Of a DNA stretch of 64,000 bases, positions 25,878-35,072 are shown piece after piece (position 1 is the first letter of the stretch; every line of letters begins with the position of its first letter). This DNA is from Robbsia sp. KACC 23696. Its GTDB lineage: Bacteria > Pseudomonadota > Gammaproteobacteria > Burkholderiales > Burkholderiaceae. A model generated the notes under the pieces. It was not told the DNA's origin and ran no database searches. It worked only from the letters and a program-made list of their open reading frames with translations. The position numbers and the translations under genes were made by a program. Where the stretch lies: positions 124,001 through 188,000 of the forward strand of contig NZ_CP156626.1 in assembly GCF_039852015.1 (NCBI RefSeq), read 5' to 3'.

Positions 25878-26375
25878 TCAGCGGGTCCCTTTGCGAACGA
25901 GGAACTGTCCGTCGCCGTTGGTTGAAATAGTCACGGCGCCATTGTCCGAGAACAGCGTGACACTTGCGGCATCGCCGATGCTTTCCGTGCCGAAGCGCAA
26001 AACTTTCACCGCGCTCGACACGCCCGGATATCGAATCGCAACGCCCGAGACCGCGGTCATCCAGCGTGCGCCGCCCAGCACGTCGTCGCTCAGCGGCCGC
26101 CAACGCGCGCCGTCCCGTACCGAAAAGCGATAGCCGCCATCCACCGGCTCCCAACTGATTGGTGCGTTGCGCAACTGAGCCTCGTCGCCCGCGGTCTCAA
26201 AAGCGAGCGCGAGGCGTTGCCCCTGTTCCAACAGGGCACTCCCGGTGTTGTGCGAGAGGGATAAGGATGCCAGGCCGACCAGCAGTCCGCCGATCACCAG
26301 CACCATCAGCATCTCGAGCAAGGTGAAGCCACGCGCGCGCACCGGAGACGGCCTCCGCCTATTCGTCAGCGACAT
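25878..26375 (-). CDS. gspH: Type II secretion minor pseudopilin H
   Basis: A 165-residue minor pseudopilin with a short leader ending at G16 (PVRARG, then FTLLEMLMVLVIGG), the expected N-helix and a beta-rich C-terminal domain with LAFETAGDEAQLRNAPISWE typical of GspH. It links the major pseudopilin GspG to the I-J-K tip. It starts 17 bp after the gspG stop and ends 2 bp before gspI. Confidence 0.9.
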   Translation of the reverse strand: MSLTNRRRPSPVRARGFTLLEMLMVLVIGGLLVGLASLSLSHNTGSALLEQGQRLALAFETAGDEAQLRNAPISWEPVDGGYRFSVRDGARWRPLSDDVLGGARWMTAVSGVAIRYPGVSSAVKVLRFGTESIGDAASVTLFSDNGAVTISTNGDGQFLVRKGTR

Positions 26376-26392
26376 GAGTCAAGCGGCGACGA

Positions 26393-26974
26393 TCACTGCC
26401 ACGAACCGATATCGGCGTCGTTACCGTCGCCGCCCGCCTTGCCATCGGCGCCATAGCTGAACACATCGATCTCGCCGTGGACGCCCGGATTCAGATATTG
26501 ATACGCATTGCCCCACGGATCGTTCGGCAACTTCTCCAGATAGCCGCCATCCTTCCAATTGTTCGGCACCGGGTCCGTGCTCGGCTTCGTGACCAATGCT
26601 CGCAGCCCTTGTTCCGTCGTCGGATAACGGCCGTTGTCCAGGCGATAAAGTTTCAGCGACTGCATCACCGTGGCGATATCCTGCGTCGCCGCCACACGAC
26701 GCGCCTGATCCGGTCGGTTCATGATCTTCGGTACGATCAAGGTTGCGAGAATGCCGATGATCGCGATCACCACCATCACTTCGATCAGGGTGAAGCCGCG
26801 TGCGCGGCGCCGCCCCGCCAAGCGCGACGGAGTGCGCTGTAAGCGCGCGCGCGCCGTGAGACGCACCTCGGACAATGATGCAGACAGGGCGGGGGGGATA
26901 ACATTCCCACCAACATTACCGGCGTCGGCACGATGCGCCGACGACACAAAAAAGCGATTCATAAGAGCGCGCAT
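26393..26974 (-). CDS. gspG: Type II secretion major pseudopilin G
   Basis: A 193-residue major pseudopilin. The cleavage site is G60-FTLIEV, followed by MVVIAIIGILATLIVPKIM, the conserved DQARRVAATQDI and the Ca-binding C-terminal region with WGNAYQYLNPG, YGADGKAGG and DADIGSW. The ATG at 26974 has GGAGG about 10 nt upstream, which supports it, yet it yields a 60-residue leader, far longer than the 6-20 usual for GspG. A GTG closer to the cleavage site, in ASLSEVRLTAR, has no good ribosome binding site. It is the first gene of the gspG-N block and is divergent from gspC across 58 bp. Confidence 0.9.
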   Translation of the reverse strand: MRALMNRFFVSSAHRADAGNVGGNVIPPALSASLSEVRLTARARLQRTPSRLAGRRRARGFTLIEVMVVIAIIGILATLIVPKIMNRPDQARRVAATQDIATVMQSLKLYRLDNGRYPTTEQGLRALVTKPSTDPVPNNWKDGGYLEKLPNDPWGNAYQYLNPGVHGEIDVFSYGADGKAGGDGNDADIGSWQ

Positions 26975-27032
26975 TCCGAAATTTCCTCCATCCACTTGTG
27001 CACCGTATTTGTCGTCATGATTTGACCGTAGA

Positions 27033-27461
27033 ATGCCAAATATGAACCGACTCGTGATGCCCCTCGCTACGTTGGCCGCCTGCGCGCTGTTTTGCGCGAC
27101 CGCCACTTTTTGGACCGTGAAACTGACCGCTTCGCGGCAGGCGCCGGATGACGCCGCCACCGTGGCGCCGCCACCTTCCGTCCAGGCGGCAAGCCAACTG
27201 TTCGGCGGCGATGCCACCCAGCAGGCTCGCTTGCGCGTGGCCGGCGTCCTCTCGCTGGGCGTGGGCCGCGGCGCTGCGGCAATCATCAGCGAGAACGGCG
27301 CAGCCGGCCGCGCGATCGGTCTCAATCAAGCGATCGACGACCAGACGATCCTTCGGGAAGTGTACGCGGATCACATCGTCGTCGAGCAACATGGCGTGCG
27401 CAGTGACATTCGCGTCACCGCGCCCATCAGCGGTCCGGGCGGCATCGCTTATATGCGCTGA
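27033..27461 (+). CDS. gspC: Type II secretion protein C, short form without PDZ
   Basis: A 142-residue inner membrane protein with one N-terminal helix (LVMPLATLAACALFCATATFW), a Pro/Ala linker and an HR-like domain (about 50-140: ASQLFGG, RLRVAGVLSLG, RAIGLNQAIDDQTILREVYADHI). The HR domain contacts the GspD secretin. The C-terminal PDZ or coiled coil of gammaproteobacterial GspC is absent; the protein ends right after HR. It is the only gsp gene on the plus strand, convergent with gspF (5 bp apart) and divergent from gspG, so it sits antisense inside the gspDEF-GHIJKLMN run. Confidence 0.85.
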   Translation: MPNMNRLVMPLATLAACALFCATATFWTVKLTASRQAPDDAATVAPPPSVQAASQLFGGDATQQARLRVAGVLSLGVGRGAAAIISENGAAGRAIGLNQAIDDQTILREVYADHIVVEQHGVRSDIRVTAPISGPGGIAYMR

Positions 27462-27466
27462 GCGCA

Positions 27467-28714
27467 TCACTGCACCATTTGGTTAAGCTGGATGATCGGC
27501 ATCATCACCGCCAGCACGATCACCAGCACGATGCCACCCATCGCCAGAATCAGCAAAGGCTCCAACAGCGTGGTGAGGAACATCGTGCGACGCTCGAGTT
27601 CCTGCGCCTCGCCGCTGGCGGCGCGATCCAACATCGTCGTCACGTCGCCGGTCGCTTCGCCGGACCGAATCAGGTGGACGAGCACGGGCGGAAACGTCCG
27701 CGTGCCATGCAGCGCGCGCGACAGCGCCGTCCCTTCGCGCACGCGCACGATGGCCTCGTCCACCACCTGACGCATCGCGCGATTGTTCAGCGTTTCGCCC
27801 GCCGCCTGCAGCGCACGCAGGATAGGTACCCCTGCCGCGGTCAGGATGCCGAGCGTGCTGGCAAAGCGCACGGTGTTATAGCCTCGCACCAGACGTCCGG
27901 CCAATGGCGCCGTCAACAACCATTGGTCGAAGGCCAGCCGGGGACCCGGCATGCGCAGGATCTTGCGCGCGGCCCATCCCAACACGATGACGCTCAGCAG
28001 CATCGCCCACCAGTAATGGCGGAAGAAATCGGACAAACCCAGCACGACCACCGTGATCGTCGGCAAGGCCTGCTTATTGTTTGAAAACACACTGACGACC
28101 TGCGGCACGACGTAACTCAGCAAAAAGCTGACGATGCCGATGGCGATGCAGGTGACGACCACCGGATAGGTGAAGGCCAACTGGATCTTCTGCCGCAACG
28201 CATTGCGTTGCTCGACGTAATCGGCCAGGCGCGTCAGCACGAGACCCAACTGCCCGGTATGTTCGCCGGCCGACACCAGGGCGCGATAGATATCGGGAAA
28301 GTCGCGGGGGTGCAGCGCCAGCGCACCGGCCATCGATTGGCCCGCCAGCACATCGGCACGAATCGCCGCGATCAGCTCGCGGACGTAGTCGCGCTCCGAT
28401 TGCTCCGACAACACGCCGAGCGCCTCACCAAGCGGCAAACCGGCCACCAACAGACTGGCCAACTGACGCGTGAACAGACCCTGTTCCCGAGCGGACAGCC
28501 GACGGCCGAACGCGAGACGGGCGCGCTTGCCCGACGCGTCGGCCGATCCCGACGTACCGCCGCCAGACGCATGGCGGCCCGCCAGTTCGACGACCAGCGG
28601 CGTCAGCCCCTGCGTGCGCAACGCGCCGCGCGCGCCACGGGCGCTTTCGGCATCGATCACGCCACGCTGGGTCTTGCCCCGTGCATCGATCGCTTCGAAA
28701 CGGAATGCTGGCAT
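27467..28714 (-). CDS. gspF: Type II secretion inner membrane platform protein F
   Basis: A 415-residue polytopic platform protein. It starts MPAFRFEAIDARGKTQRGVI, as in the family, followed by two T2SSF cytoplasmic repeats (ARQLASLLVAGLPLGEALG near 85-105 and RFASTLGILTAAGVPILRAL in the second half), each leading to membrane helices, and ends at the typical PIIQLNQMVQ. The ATG at 28714 is chosen over 28762 because it gives the conserved N-terminus; AAGG lies about 11 nt upstream. It is 75 bp after gspE and convergent with gspC. Confidence 0.93.
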   Translation of the reverse strand: MPAFRFEAIDARGKTQRGVIDAESARGARGALRTQGLTPLVVELAGRHASGGGTSGSADASGKRARLAFGRRLSAREQGLFTRQLASLLVAGLPLGEALGVLSEQSERDYVRELIAAIRADVLAGQSMAGALALHPRDFPDIYRALVSAGEHTGQLGLVLTRLADYVEQRNALRQKIQLAFTYPVVVTCIAIGIVSFLLSYVVPQVVSVFSNNKQALPTITVVVLGLSDFFRHYWWAMLLSVIVLGWAARKILRMPGPRLAFDQWLLTAPLAGRLVRGYNTVRFASTLGILTAAGVPILRALQAAGETLNNRAMRQVVDEAIVRVREGTALSRALHGTRTFPPVLVHLIRSGEATGDVTTMLDRAASGEAQELERRTMFLTTLLEPLLILAMGGIVLVIVLAVMMPIIQLNQMVQ

Positions 28715-28789
28715 GGTGAAAAACCTTGGGAAATCCTTTGCGTCCCCCTGCCGACGACGCAACGAAACTCCGGAAAAGAGGGGTCGAGG

Positions 28790-30235
28790 CTAGGCCCCGG
28801 TCACACGCAGGACTTCCTCCAGCGATGTCGTTCCTTCGGCGAGCCAACGGTCCGCATCCTCACGCAAGGTGCGCATGCCGTTGGCCCGACCGGCGGTCAG
28901 AATCTCGGCATCGCTGCGGCCGTCGTGGATCTGCTTGCGAATCGCATCGTTCAGCACCAGTAATTCATAGACGCCACGCCGCCCGGCATAACCGGTCCGC
29001 GCGCAACGCTCGCATCCCACCGGATGCCATTGCCCATCGCGCTCGACCTTGCAGGCAGGGCAGAGCTGGCGGACCAGTCGCTGCGCCAGCACGCCGAGCA
29101 GACTCGAGGCGAGCAGATAGGGTTCGACGCCCATGTCCACGAGCCGCGTCACGGCCGACGCCGCATCGTTCGTATGCAGCGTCGCCAGGACCAAGTGCCC
29201 GGTCAACGACGCCTGCACGGCAATCTGCGCCGTCTCCAGATCGCGGATTTCGCCAATCATGATGATGTCGGGATCCTGCCGCAGGATCGACCGCAAGGCC
29301 CGCGCGAACGTCATGCCGATTCGATCGTTGACCTGCGTTTGACCCACGCCGGCGAGGTCGTACTCGATCGGGTCCTCCACCGTCATGATGTTCGTCGATG
29401 CCGTCTCGAGACGGCTCATCGACGCATACAGCGTGGTGGTCTTGCCGGAGCCGGTCGGACCCGTCACCAGCACGATGCCGTGCGGCTTGCCGATCAGCGT
29501 ATCGAAACGCTGCTGCGTTTCACGCGCCATTCCCAACGCATCGAGATTCAGCCGTTGCGCGTCTTTTTCCAGCAACCGCAGCACCGCGCGTTCGCCATGC
29601 CCCGTGGGCAACGTCGACACGCGCACATCTACCGGACGCCCCCCCACGCGCAAGGTGATGCGCCCATCCTGCGGCAGGCGCTTCTCGGCGATATCGAGCT
29701 GCGCCATGATCTTGATCCGCGAGATCAACGCACCGTGCAGCGCCTTCTTCGGTCGCACGATATCGCGCAAGGTGCCATCGGTGCGAAAGCGGACGACGCA
29801 GGACTGCTCGAACGGTTCAATATGGATATCGGACGCCCCTTCGCGTGCGGCCTGCGTCAGCAGCGCATTGATCATCCGGATTATCGGCGCGTCGTCCTCG
29901 GACTCCAGCAGATCTTCGATCTCGGGAATGTCCTGCATCAGCCGCGACAGATCCACCTCGCCCTCGACCTCGCCGACCACCTGCGCGGCGCTGCTGTCCT
30001 GCATCGCATAGGCGCGGTTGATGTGTTCGGACAGTTCCTTGTCGGACTTGCGCACCAGACGCATCGCACCGAAGCGACGCCCCATTTCCGCGAGGGCGGA
30101 AGAGCGCGTGCGGCTGCTGATCCACACTTCGAGCCCGTCCGAATGCCGATGCGCGACCAGCACTTGCGCACTGCGTGCGAAGCTATAGCCGATCAGCCGC
30201 GTGGCATCCAGCGACGGAACATCGGGCGTGCTCAT
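28790..30235 (-). CDS. gspE: Type II secretion ATPase E
   Basis: A 481-residue hexameric ATPase that powers pseudopilus assembly. It has an N1E-like domain (about 1-100), Walker A GPTGSGKT at 259-266, Asp box EDPIEYDLAGVGQTQVN, Walker B DPDIIMIGEIRD and His box LATLHTNDAASA. A zinc module with C392-xx-C395 and C408-xx-C411 is intact. The start overlaps the gspD stop by ATGA. It is followed by gspF. Confidence 0.95.
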   Translation of the reverse strand: MSTPDVPSLDATRLIGYSFARSAQVLVAHRHSDGLEVWISSRTRSSALAEMGRRFGAMRLVRKSDKELSEHINRAYAMQDSSAAQVVGEVEGEVDLSRLMQDIPEIEDLLESEDDAPIIRMINALLTQAAREGASDIHIEPFEQSCVVRFRTDGTLRDIVRPKKALHGALISRIKIMAQLDIAEKRLPQDGRITLRVGGRPVDVRVSTLPTGHGERAVLRLLEKDAQRLNLDALGMARETQQRFDTLIGKPHGIVLVTGPTGSGKTTTLYASMSRLETASTNIMTVEDPIEYDLAGVGQTQVNDRIGMTFARALRSILRQDPDIIMIGEIRDLETAQIAVQASLTGHLVLATLHTNDAASAVTRLVDMGVEPYLLASSLLGVLAQRLVRQLCPACKVERDGQWHPVGCERCARTGYAGRRGVYELLVLNDAIRKQIHDGRSDAEILTAGRANGMRTLREDADRWLAEGTTSLEEVLRVTGA

Positions 30236-32847
30236 GGTGCACTCGTGCCCGACGACGCGCCCGACGTATTGCGCGGCGGGGTATAGACCGGGCCGCCCGG
30301 CACTTGTGCCGTCGGATAGGTCAGTGGCGCATGTTGCTGCAGGTCTGCTGCGGACGGCGCGGGGATATACGGCGTCGGGCCGGTCACGCCATTGCTCGGA
30401 CGAACCGTCGATGACGATTGAGGCACTGGACGCACCACCGTCCCGTCCGGTGTCACGTTGGCCGGCGGCATCGGCGCGGGCGGATCGATCTGCCCACGCG
30501 AGGGCACGCCTTCATCGGGCATATAAGGCGGTTGCTGGCCGACATTCGGCGACACCAGCGGCGCACCGACACTGCGCTCACGATCGCGCAGATCGGTCAG
30601 GCCGTTGACCTGGTTACCCGGCGTGCCGTCCGGGTTGCGCATTGCCCGGCCCATGGGCGCTTCGCTACTCGGCGCGATCGGTGCCGGCACCGGATTGGTC
30701 TTTTCCTTGATGATCCAGTTATCCGGCTTGTAGTTCGCCGCCTCGGCACGGATATAGTCGTATCGATTCATCGATACGTCCTGCAGCGTATTCTGGTCGC
30801 GAATAATCACCGGGCGCAGGAACAGCAGCAGATTCGTTTTCGTGCGCGTCTTCGCTTCGCTACGGAACAGCGCGCCCAGGAACGGGATATTGCTCAGCCA
30901 AGGCACCCGGCTGTTCGACTGCGTGACGTTGTCTCCGATCAAGCCCCCGAGCACGACGATTTCGCCGTTATCGGCCAACACGGTTGTTTGCAGGGAACGC
31001 TTGTTGATCGTCGGATTCGTATCGCCCGCGGCAGACGCGAGGCTCGAGTCTTCCTGATAGATCTGCAGCTTGATCGTGCCGCCCGAATTGATCTGCGGCC
31101 GCACGTTCAACATCGTGCCGATATCGATGCGGTTGTAGCTGTTGTATTGCGAGACGCCACTGGTGGTACCAGTCGCGGTGCCGATCGTCCCTTGCAGAAC
31201 GCCGATATTCGAACCCACCATGATGCGGGCTTCCTGATTGTCCAACGTCATCAGATTCGGCGTGGACAGAATATTGATGTCCTTGTTGGTCTGTACGGCT
31301 TCCAGAAAACCGCCAACCCCCAGCAAGCTTCCGAAGTTGCGCAGGATGCCGATGCCGTACGTAGAAGTCGACGTGATCGCCGAGAGCGCGGTGCCGGCCG
31401 TAGTCGTCCCGACCGTGGCCGCGTTCGCCACGGTCGTCAAATTGGCGACGGTGGTGGAACCGGTCGTGGCGCCGGACGTCCCCACGCTGACCACGCTGTT
31501 GTTACCGCTGCTGCCGAACAGCCAGTTCACGCCGAACTGACCGGTCTTCGTCGACGAGACTTCGATGATCATCGACTCGATATAGATCTGCGCACGGCGC
31601 TGATCCAGCTGTGCGACGACATTGCGCAGATTGCGATACACCGGCTCGGAGGCGGTGATGATCAGCGAATTCGTCGACGCATCAGCCACGATCATGCCGG
31701 CGTTGCCCTGATCCGAGTTGTCGTCACTCCCCGTGCCGTTTCCGCTGCTGCTGCCGCTACTGCCGTTATTCCCGCCGAGACTACCCATGCTGCTCGACGA
31801 ACCGCTGGAGCTGCCGAGGCTGCTGGTGCTGCTCGTCCCGCTGGGGAGCGGCGGCAAGGAGCCGTTGCTGTTCGACAAGCCCCCACCGCTGCTGCCCGAT
31901 TGGCCGCTGTTGCTATTGCTGAACAGGCTGTTGCCTCCCGATGCCCCCTTGCTATCCGACGATTGCCCCATCATGCCGCGCAGCGTCTTCGCCAGCGTCG
32001 TCGCATCGGCATTGGTCAGCGGGATGACATGGATATTGCCGGGCTCGCGCGTGGGCGAATCGAGCTTCATCACCAACGTGTGCGCCATCCGCAACCGTGC
32101 CGCATTACTGGCACGGAGGATCACCGAGTTGGTCCGAATATCGGTGCTGACATTCACTTTCAATGTCGAGTCGGTCACACCGATCACACCCGGATCGAGC
32201 AACTTGGCAGCTTCGGCCGCGACGTCCTGCGCATTGGCGTTCGACAGCGGGATCACATCGATATTGCTGCCTTCCGCGCCGTCGATGCCCGCGATGATCG
32301 ACCCGATCCGTCGCACATTGTCGGCGTAGTCGGTGATGATGATCGAATTGGTATTCGGATAGGCGGCGACGGTATTGTTCGGCGAGACCAGCGGCCGCAA
32401 CACCGGCAACAGATTCGTCGCCGAGGCATTGTGCAGCGCGAAGACCTGCGTGATCACCGTATCGCCGCGCGCCTGCGCCGCATTTCCGACGAAGGTCGGT
32501 ACGCCTTGCAACTTCGCATCGGCTTCCGGCACGACCTTCAATATGCCATGGTCCTCAAGCAGTGCGAATCCTTGCATCCGCAGCGCGGCCTGTAAGGTTT
32601 TCAGTGCCTGATCGTTCGATACGGGACGATCGGACTGAAGGCTCAGCTGACCTTTGACCCGTGGATCCACAACGATCGTTTGATTGGTCGCCGCGCCGAT
32701 CGCACGGGCGATCTGGTCGATATCGGCGTTGGCGAAGTTCAGCGTCACATCGGCGTGCGCAAGCGGCGCCACGACGAGTACCGACAGCAACGAGGCGGCC
32801 AGCACGGTACGGCGCAGCGGCCATCCCGTCCAAGAATGAGTCGTCAT
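30232..32847 (-). CDS. gspD: Type II secretion outer membrane secretin D
   Basis: An 871-residue secretin forming the outer membrane channel. Signal peptide about 1-33 (LRRTVLAASLLSVLVV core, AHA-D cleavage), N0 domain (VTLNFANADIDQIARAIGAA), N1-N3 domains, then the secretin core with VGSNIGVLQ and the late VPWLSNIPFLGALFRS. Between the two halves of N3 lies a Ser/Gly/Asn-rich tract (about 291-382), much longer than usual, and the secretin gate region carries a Thr/Ala-rich insert. The C-terminus is a Pro-rich tail of about 110 residues. The ATG at 32847 is preferred over 32916 because it puts the signal peptide at the N-terminus. First gene of the gsp operon. Confidence 0.95.
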   Translation of the reverse strand: MTTHSWTGWPLRRTVLAASLLSVLVVAPLAHADVTLNFANADIDQIARAIGAATNQTIVVDPRVKGQLSLQSDRPVSNDQALKTLQAALRMQGFALLEDHGILKVVPEADAKLQGVPTFVGNAAQARGDTVITQVFALHNASATNLLPVLRPLVSPNNTVAAYPNTNSIIITDYADNVRRIGSIIAGIDGAEGSNIDVIPLSNANAQDVAAEAAKLLDPGVIGVTDSTLKVNVSTDIRTNSVILRASNAARLRMAHTLVMKLDSPTREPGNIHVIPLTNADATTLAKTLRGMMGQSSDSKGASGGNSLFSNSNSGQSGSSGGGLSNSNGSLPPLPSGTSSTSSLGSSSGSSSSMGSLGGNNGSSGSSSGNGTGSDDNSDQGNAGMIVADASTNSLIITASEPVYRNLRNVVAQLDQRRAQIYIESMIIEVSSTKTGQFGVNWLFGSSGNNSVVSVGTSGATTGSTTVANLTTVANAATVGTTTAGTALSAITSTSTYGIGILRNFGSLLGVGGFLEAVQTNKDINILSTPNLMTLDNQEARIMVGSNIGVLQGTIGTATGTTSGVSQYNSYNRIDIGTMLNVRPQINSGGTIKLQIYQEDSSLASAAGDTNPTINKRSLQTTVLADNGEIVVLGGLIGDNVTQSNSRVPWLSNIPFLGALFRSEAKTRTKTNLLLFLRPVIIRDQNTLQDVSMNRYDYIRAEAANYKPDNWIIKEKTNPVPAPIAPSSEAPMGRAMRNPDGTPGNQVNGLTDLRDRERSVGAPLVSPNVGQQPPYMPDEGVPSRGQIDPPAPMPPANVTPDGTVVRPVPQSSSTVRPSNGVTGPTPYIPAPSAADLQQHAPLTYPTAQVPGGPVYTPPRNTSGASSGTSAP

Positions 32848-33544
32848 AGAATCAGGCAACAGAGGGCAAAAGCACGGCGCGCGCCGTGCCGCTGGCAACA
32901 CGCGCAGCAGCGACAAGGACGACGCCCCCGAACACGCGGGCGTGAAAATTCAGGCGCGGGATTTTCAAGAGCACTGAATGAACAGCGAAACATTAGCAGG
33001 TTTCGAAGACAAATTTTTCACAATCGGCGAACGCCCCTCATTTCTGTGATTGGAATACGTCAATAACACCCCTACGCGGGCGCGCTGCATACGATAACGG
33101 CAAATCGACGGTGCGGGTTACACGAAACGCCGACGCTCGCGGCGGCCGATCTAACCTTTCAGACCAGTACCAAGAACGCATTTGAAAATCCATCAATTAT
33201 GCGTTTGTTTATGTCATGCGTTTGACCAAACAAAATAATGTCGTGATTTATAGAGAATTCGTCGAATAACGACGATGCACAGCGGGCGCTTCGGTCGACA
33301 TGCATCATGTCGGCACATGTCGTCGACGCGAGCATCGGCGAAGTGTCCGAATCGAACCACGCGATCGCATGATTGCGCGATGACCCATTACGTAATGGCG
33401 CTAAGATAGCGGCGCCGAGATCGACACGCTCCGCCCATCGGCACCATCGACTTTGCGCCAGAGCGAAATACGCAGCACGACGCAAGACGGCAAACGGCAT
33501 ACGCATTGATGCTGCCCGCCGCTGAACCGGATCACACGACGCGA
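32848..33544. other. Intergenic region upstream of gspD and the lytic transglycosylase
   Basis: About 700 bp, noticeably AT-richer than its surroundings between 32980 and 33380, lie between divergent genes and should hold both promoters. A short direct repeat ATGCGTTTG occurs at about 33200 and 33216. An open frame on the minus strand (33159-33506) has no family resemblance and no ribosome binding site, so I do not call it. Confidence 0.4.
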
Positions 33545-34024
33545 ATGACCCGAATCACCCCTCGACGCACGGCAAGGCTCTGGCACGCGTTAGCCACGGC
33601 GACACTGCTGAGCGCGGCAAGTCAGTCCGCGCACGCGGCGCTGGACTGCTTCACCGCGGCAGGCCAGTACCAGAAGGTCAATCCGTTGATCCTGCGTGCC
33701 ATTGCCTGGCAAGAATCGCATGACGCCACGACGGCAAAGCACGTGAACAGTAACGGATCGATCGACTACGGCCTGATGCAGATCAACTCGATTCATCTGC
33801 CGCGGCTCGCGCAGTATGGCATCTCTGCCGACAAACTGATGAATCCCTGCGCCAACGTCTATGTGGCGGCTTGGCATCTGCGCCAGAAGATGGACAAATA
33901 CGGCAATAGTTGGGCAGCCGTGGGTGCCTACCATTCGGAGACGCCTACCTTACGCGACCAATACGCACGACAGATCATGGCGATCCTGCGACGCTGGAAT
34001 GTGTTGCCGGCCGTCGGGAAATGA
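33545..34024 (+). CDS. Small exported lytic transglycosylase (IagB/VirB1-like SLT domain)
   Basis: A 159-residue peptidoglycan lytic transglycosylase. Signal peptide 1-31 (Arg-rich start, LATATLLSAAS core, cleavage near AHA-A), then a goose-lysozyme-like SLT domain with catalytic E57 in AIAWQESHD, the SNGSIDYGLMQINSIH motif and the NPCANVYVAAWHLRQKM helix. Such single-domain enzymes usually locally open the wall for secretion systems, pili or conjugation machines; the adjacent type II operon is a plausible client, by location only. The ATG at 33545 gives a clean signal peptide; in-frame starts at 33506-33509 add 12-13 residues. No strong ribosome binding site is seen for either. Confidence 0.85.
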   Translation: MTRITPRRTARLWHALATATLLSAASQSAHAALDCFTAAGQYQKVNPLILRAIAWQESHDATTAKHVNSNGSIDYGLMQINSIHLPRLAQYGISADKLMNPCANVYVAAWHLRQKMDKYGNSWAAVGAYHSETPTLRDQYARQIMAILRRWNVLPAVGK

Positions 34025-34347
34025 GCAGGTCGTTACGCGCCGAAACGGAACGGTAGAACGCGAAAGCAAGGGGCGTATGGCGAACGCTTCACGTGCATTG
34101 GGCAAATGGGAGCGTAATGCAATAGGGGAGAAGACCGGACCGCGCGATCGACATCGACGGCAGCCAGGGGGCAATGCGGAGAGGAGAGGGCTAGACCATG
34201 TGTAAGCGCGCGTTTCGCGCGCTGCACGACATGGCATAGCCTCGATACAGGCATCGCCGTCGATGCCGCGAGCCTGATCGGTGAGGCCATTCAGTCGAGC
34301 GTCGGGACAGCCAGCAATGGCTTCCCCGTTCACTCGACCAAGCGGCT

Positions 34348-34626
34348 TTACTTCGCGTTGACAGCGTCTTTGAAAGCCTTGCCAGCGGTGAACTTCACCG
34401 TCTTGGCCGCTGCGATCTGCAGCGTTTCGCCCGTCTTCGGGTTGCGGCCTTCACGTGCTGCGCGCTGACCCGAGCCAAAGCTGCCGAAGCCCACCAGTTG
34501 CACGGTGTCGCTCTTGGCAACGGCGACCTTCACGGTGTCCATGAATGCGTCCACGGTTTCCGTCACGGCGCCCTTGCTTTGGCCCGTCGTCTTCGCGATT
34601 TGGTCGATCAGTTCTTGTTTGTTCAT
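34348..34626 (-). CDS. hupB: DNA-binding protein HU
   Basis: A 92-residue HU/IHF family nucleoid protein: [20 protein letters not shown] dimerisation helices, [20 protein letters not shown] strand into the DNA-binding arm, the [13 protein letters not shown] arm tip and a [13 protein letters not shown]-terminal helix. AAAGGAGCC precedes the ATG, a strong site fitting an abundant protein. It bends DNA non-specifically and takes part in replication initiation, which is notable because a DnaA-box region lies about 3 kb away. Confidence 0.96.
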   Translation of the reverse strand: MNKQELIDQIAKTTGQSKGAVTETVDAFMDTVKVAVAKSDTVQLVGFGSFGSGQRAAREGRNPKTGETLQIAAAKTVKFTAGKAFKDAVNAK

Positions 34627-35072
34627 AAGGCTCCTTTCTCGGATTAGGGTAAAACGTGGACCGGTCCGGGACCCAGTGGGCCCCGTCGTTCAACATCGAC
34701 CGACAGTCGGCAAAACCCGTATCCCGCCCCAGGCAGCCGGGGCACAGACACCAACCAGTCCGATCTCAGCGACACATGATACACGCTGGAGGCCCCGTGA
34801 ATAGGGGCGCTTGCTATCATACCGTACCGCATGCGGCGGTTTTGCCCTGGTTTCGGTACGTCATGAGCAATGTCGCGCGCCGATCGAGGGCGGACTGGCC
34901 CAGCGCAGATCCCCGATCATCGCGCAAAAGCGCCGGAAAATCACGCAACGCCATGCAATTAGTGGCAGATTGCGCTACCTTTCACCGATTGCGCGGTCTA
35001 TTCCACAGAACGACGCAACCGTGCGGCGTGGGCCTCCCCTCGTCCTCAAACGCATGAAACAGGCCGTCCCGC

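Noticed and set aside
33159-33506. 115-codon minus-strand frame upstream of the lytic transglycosylase
   Set aside because: No ribosome binding site and no family resemblance; the region is an AT-rich promoter area.
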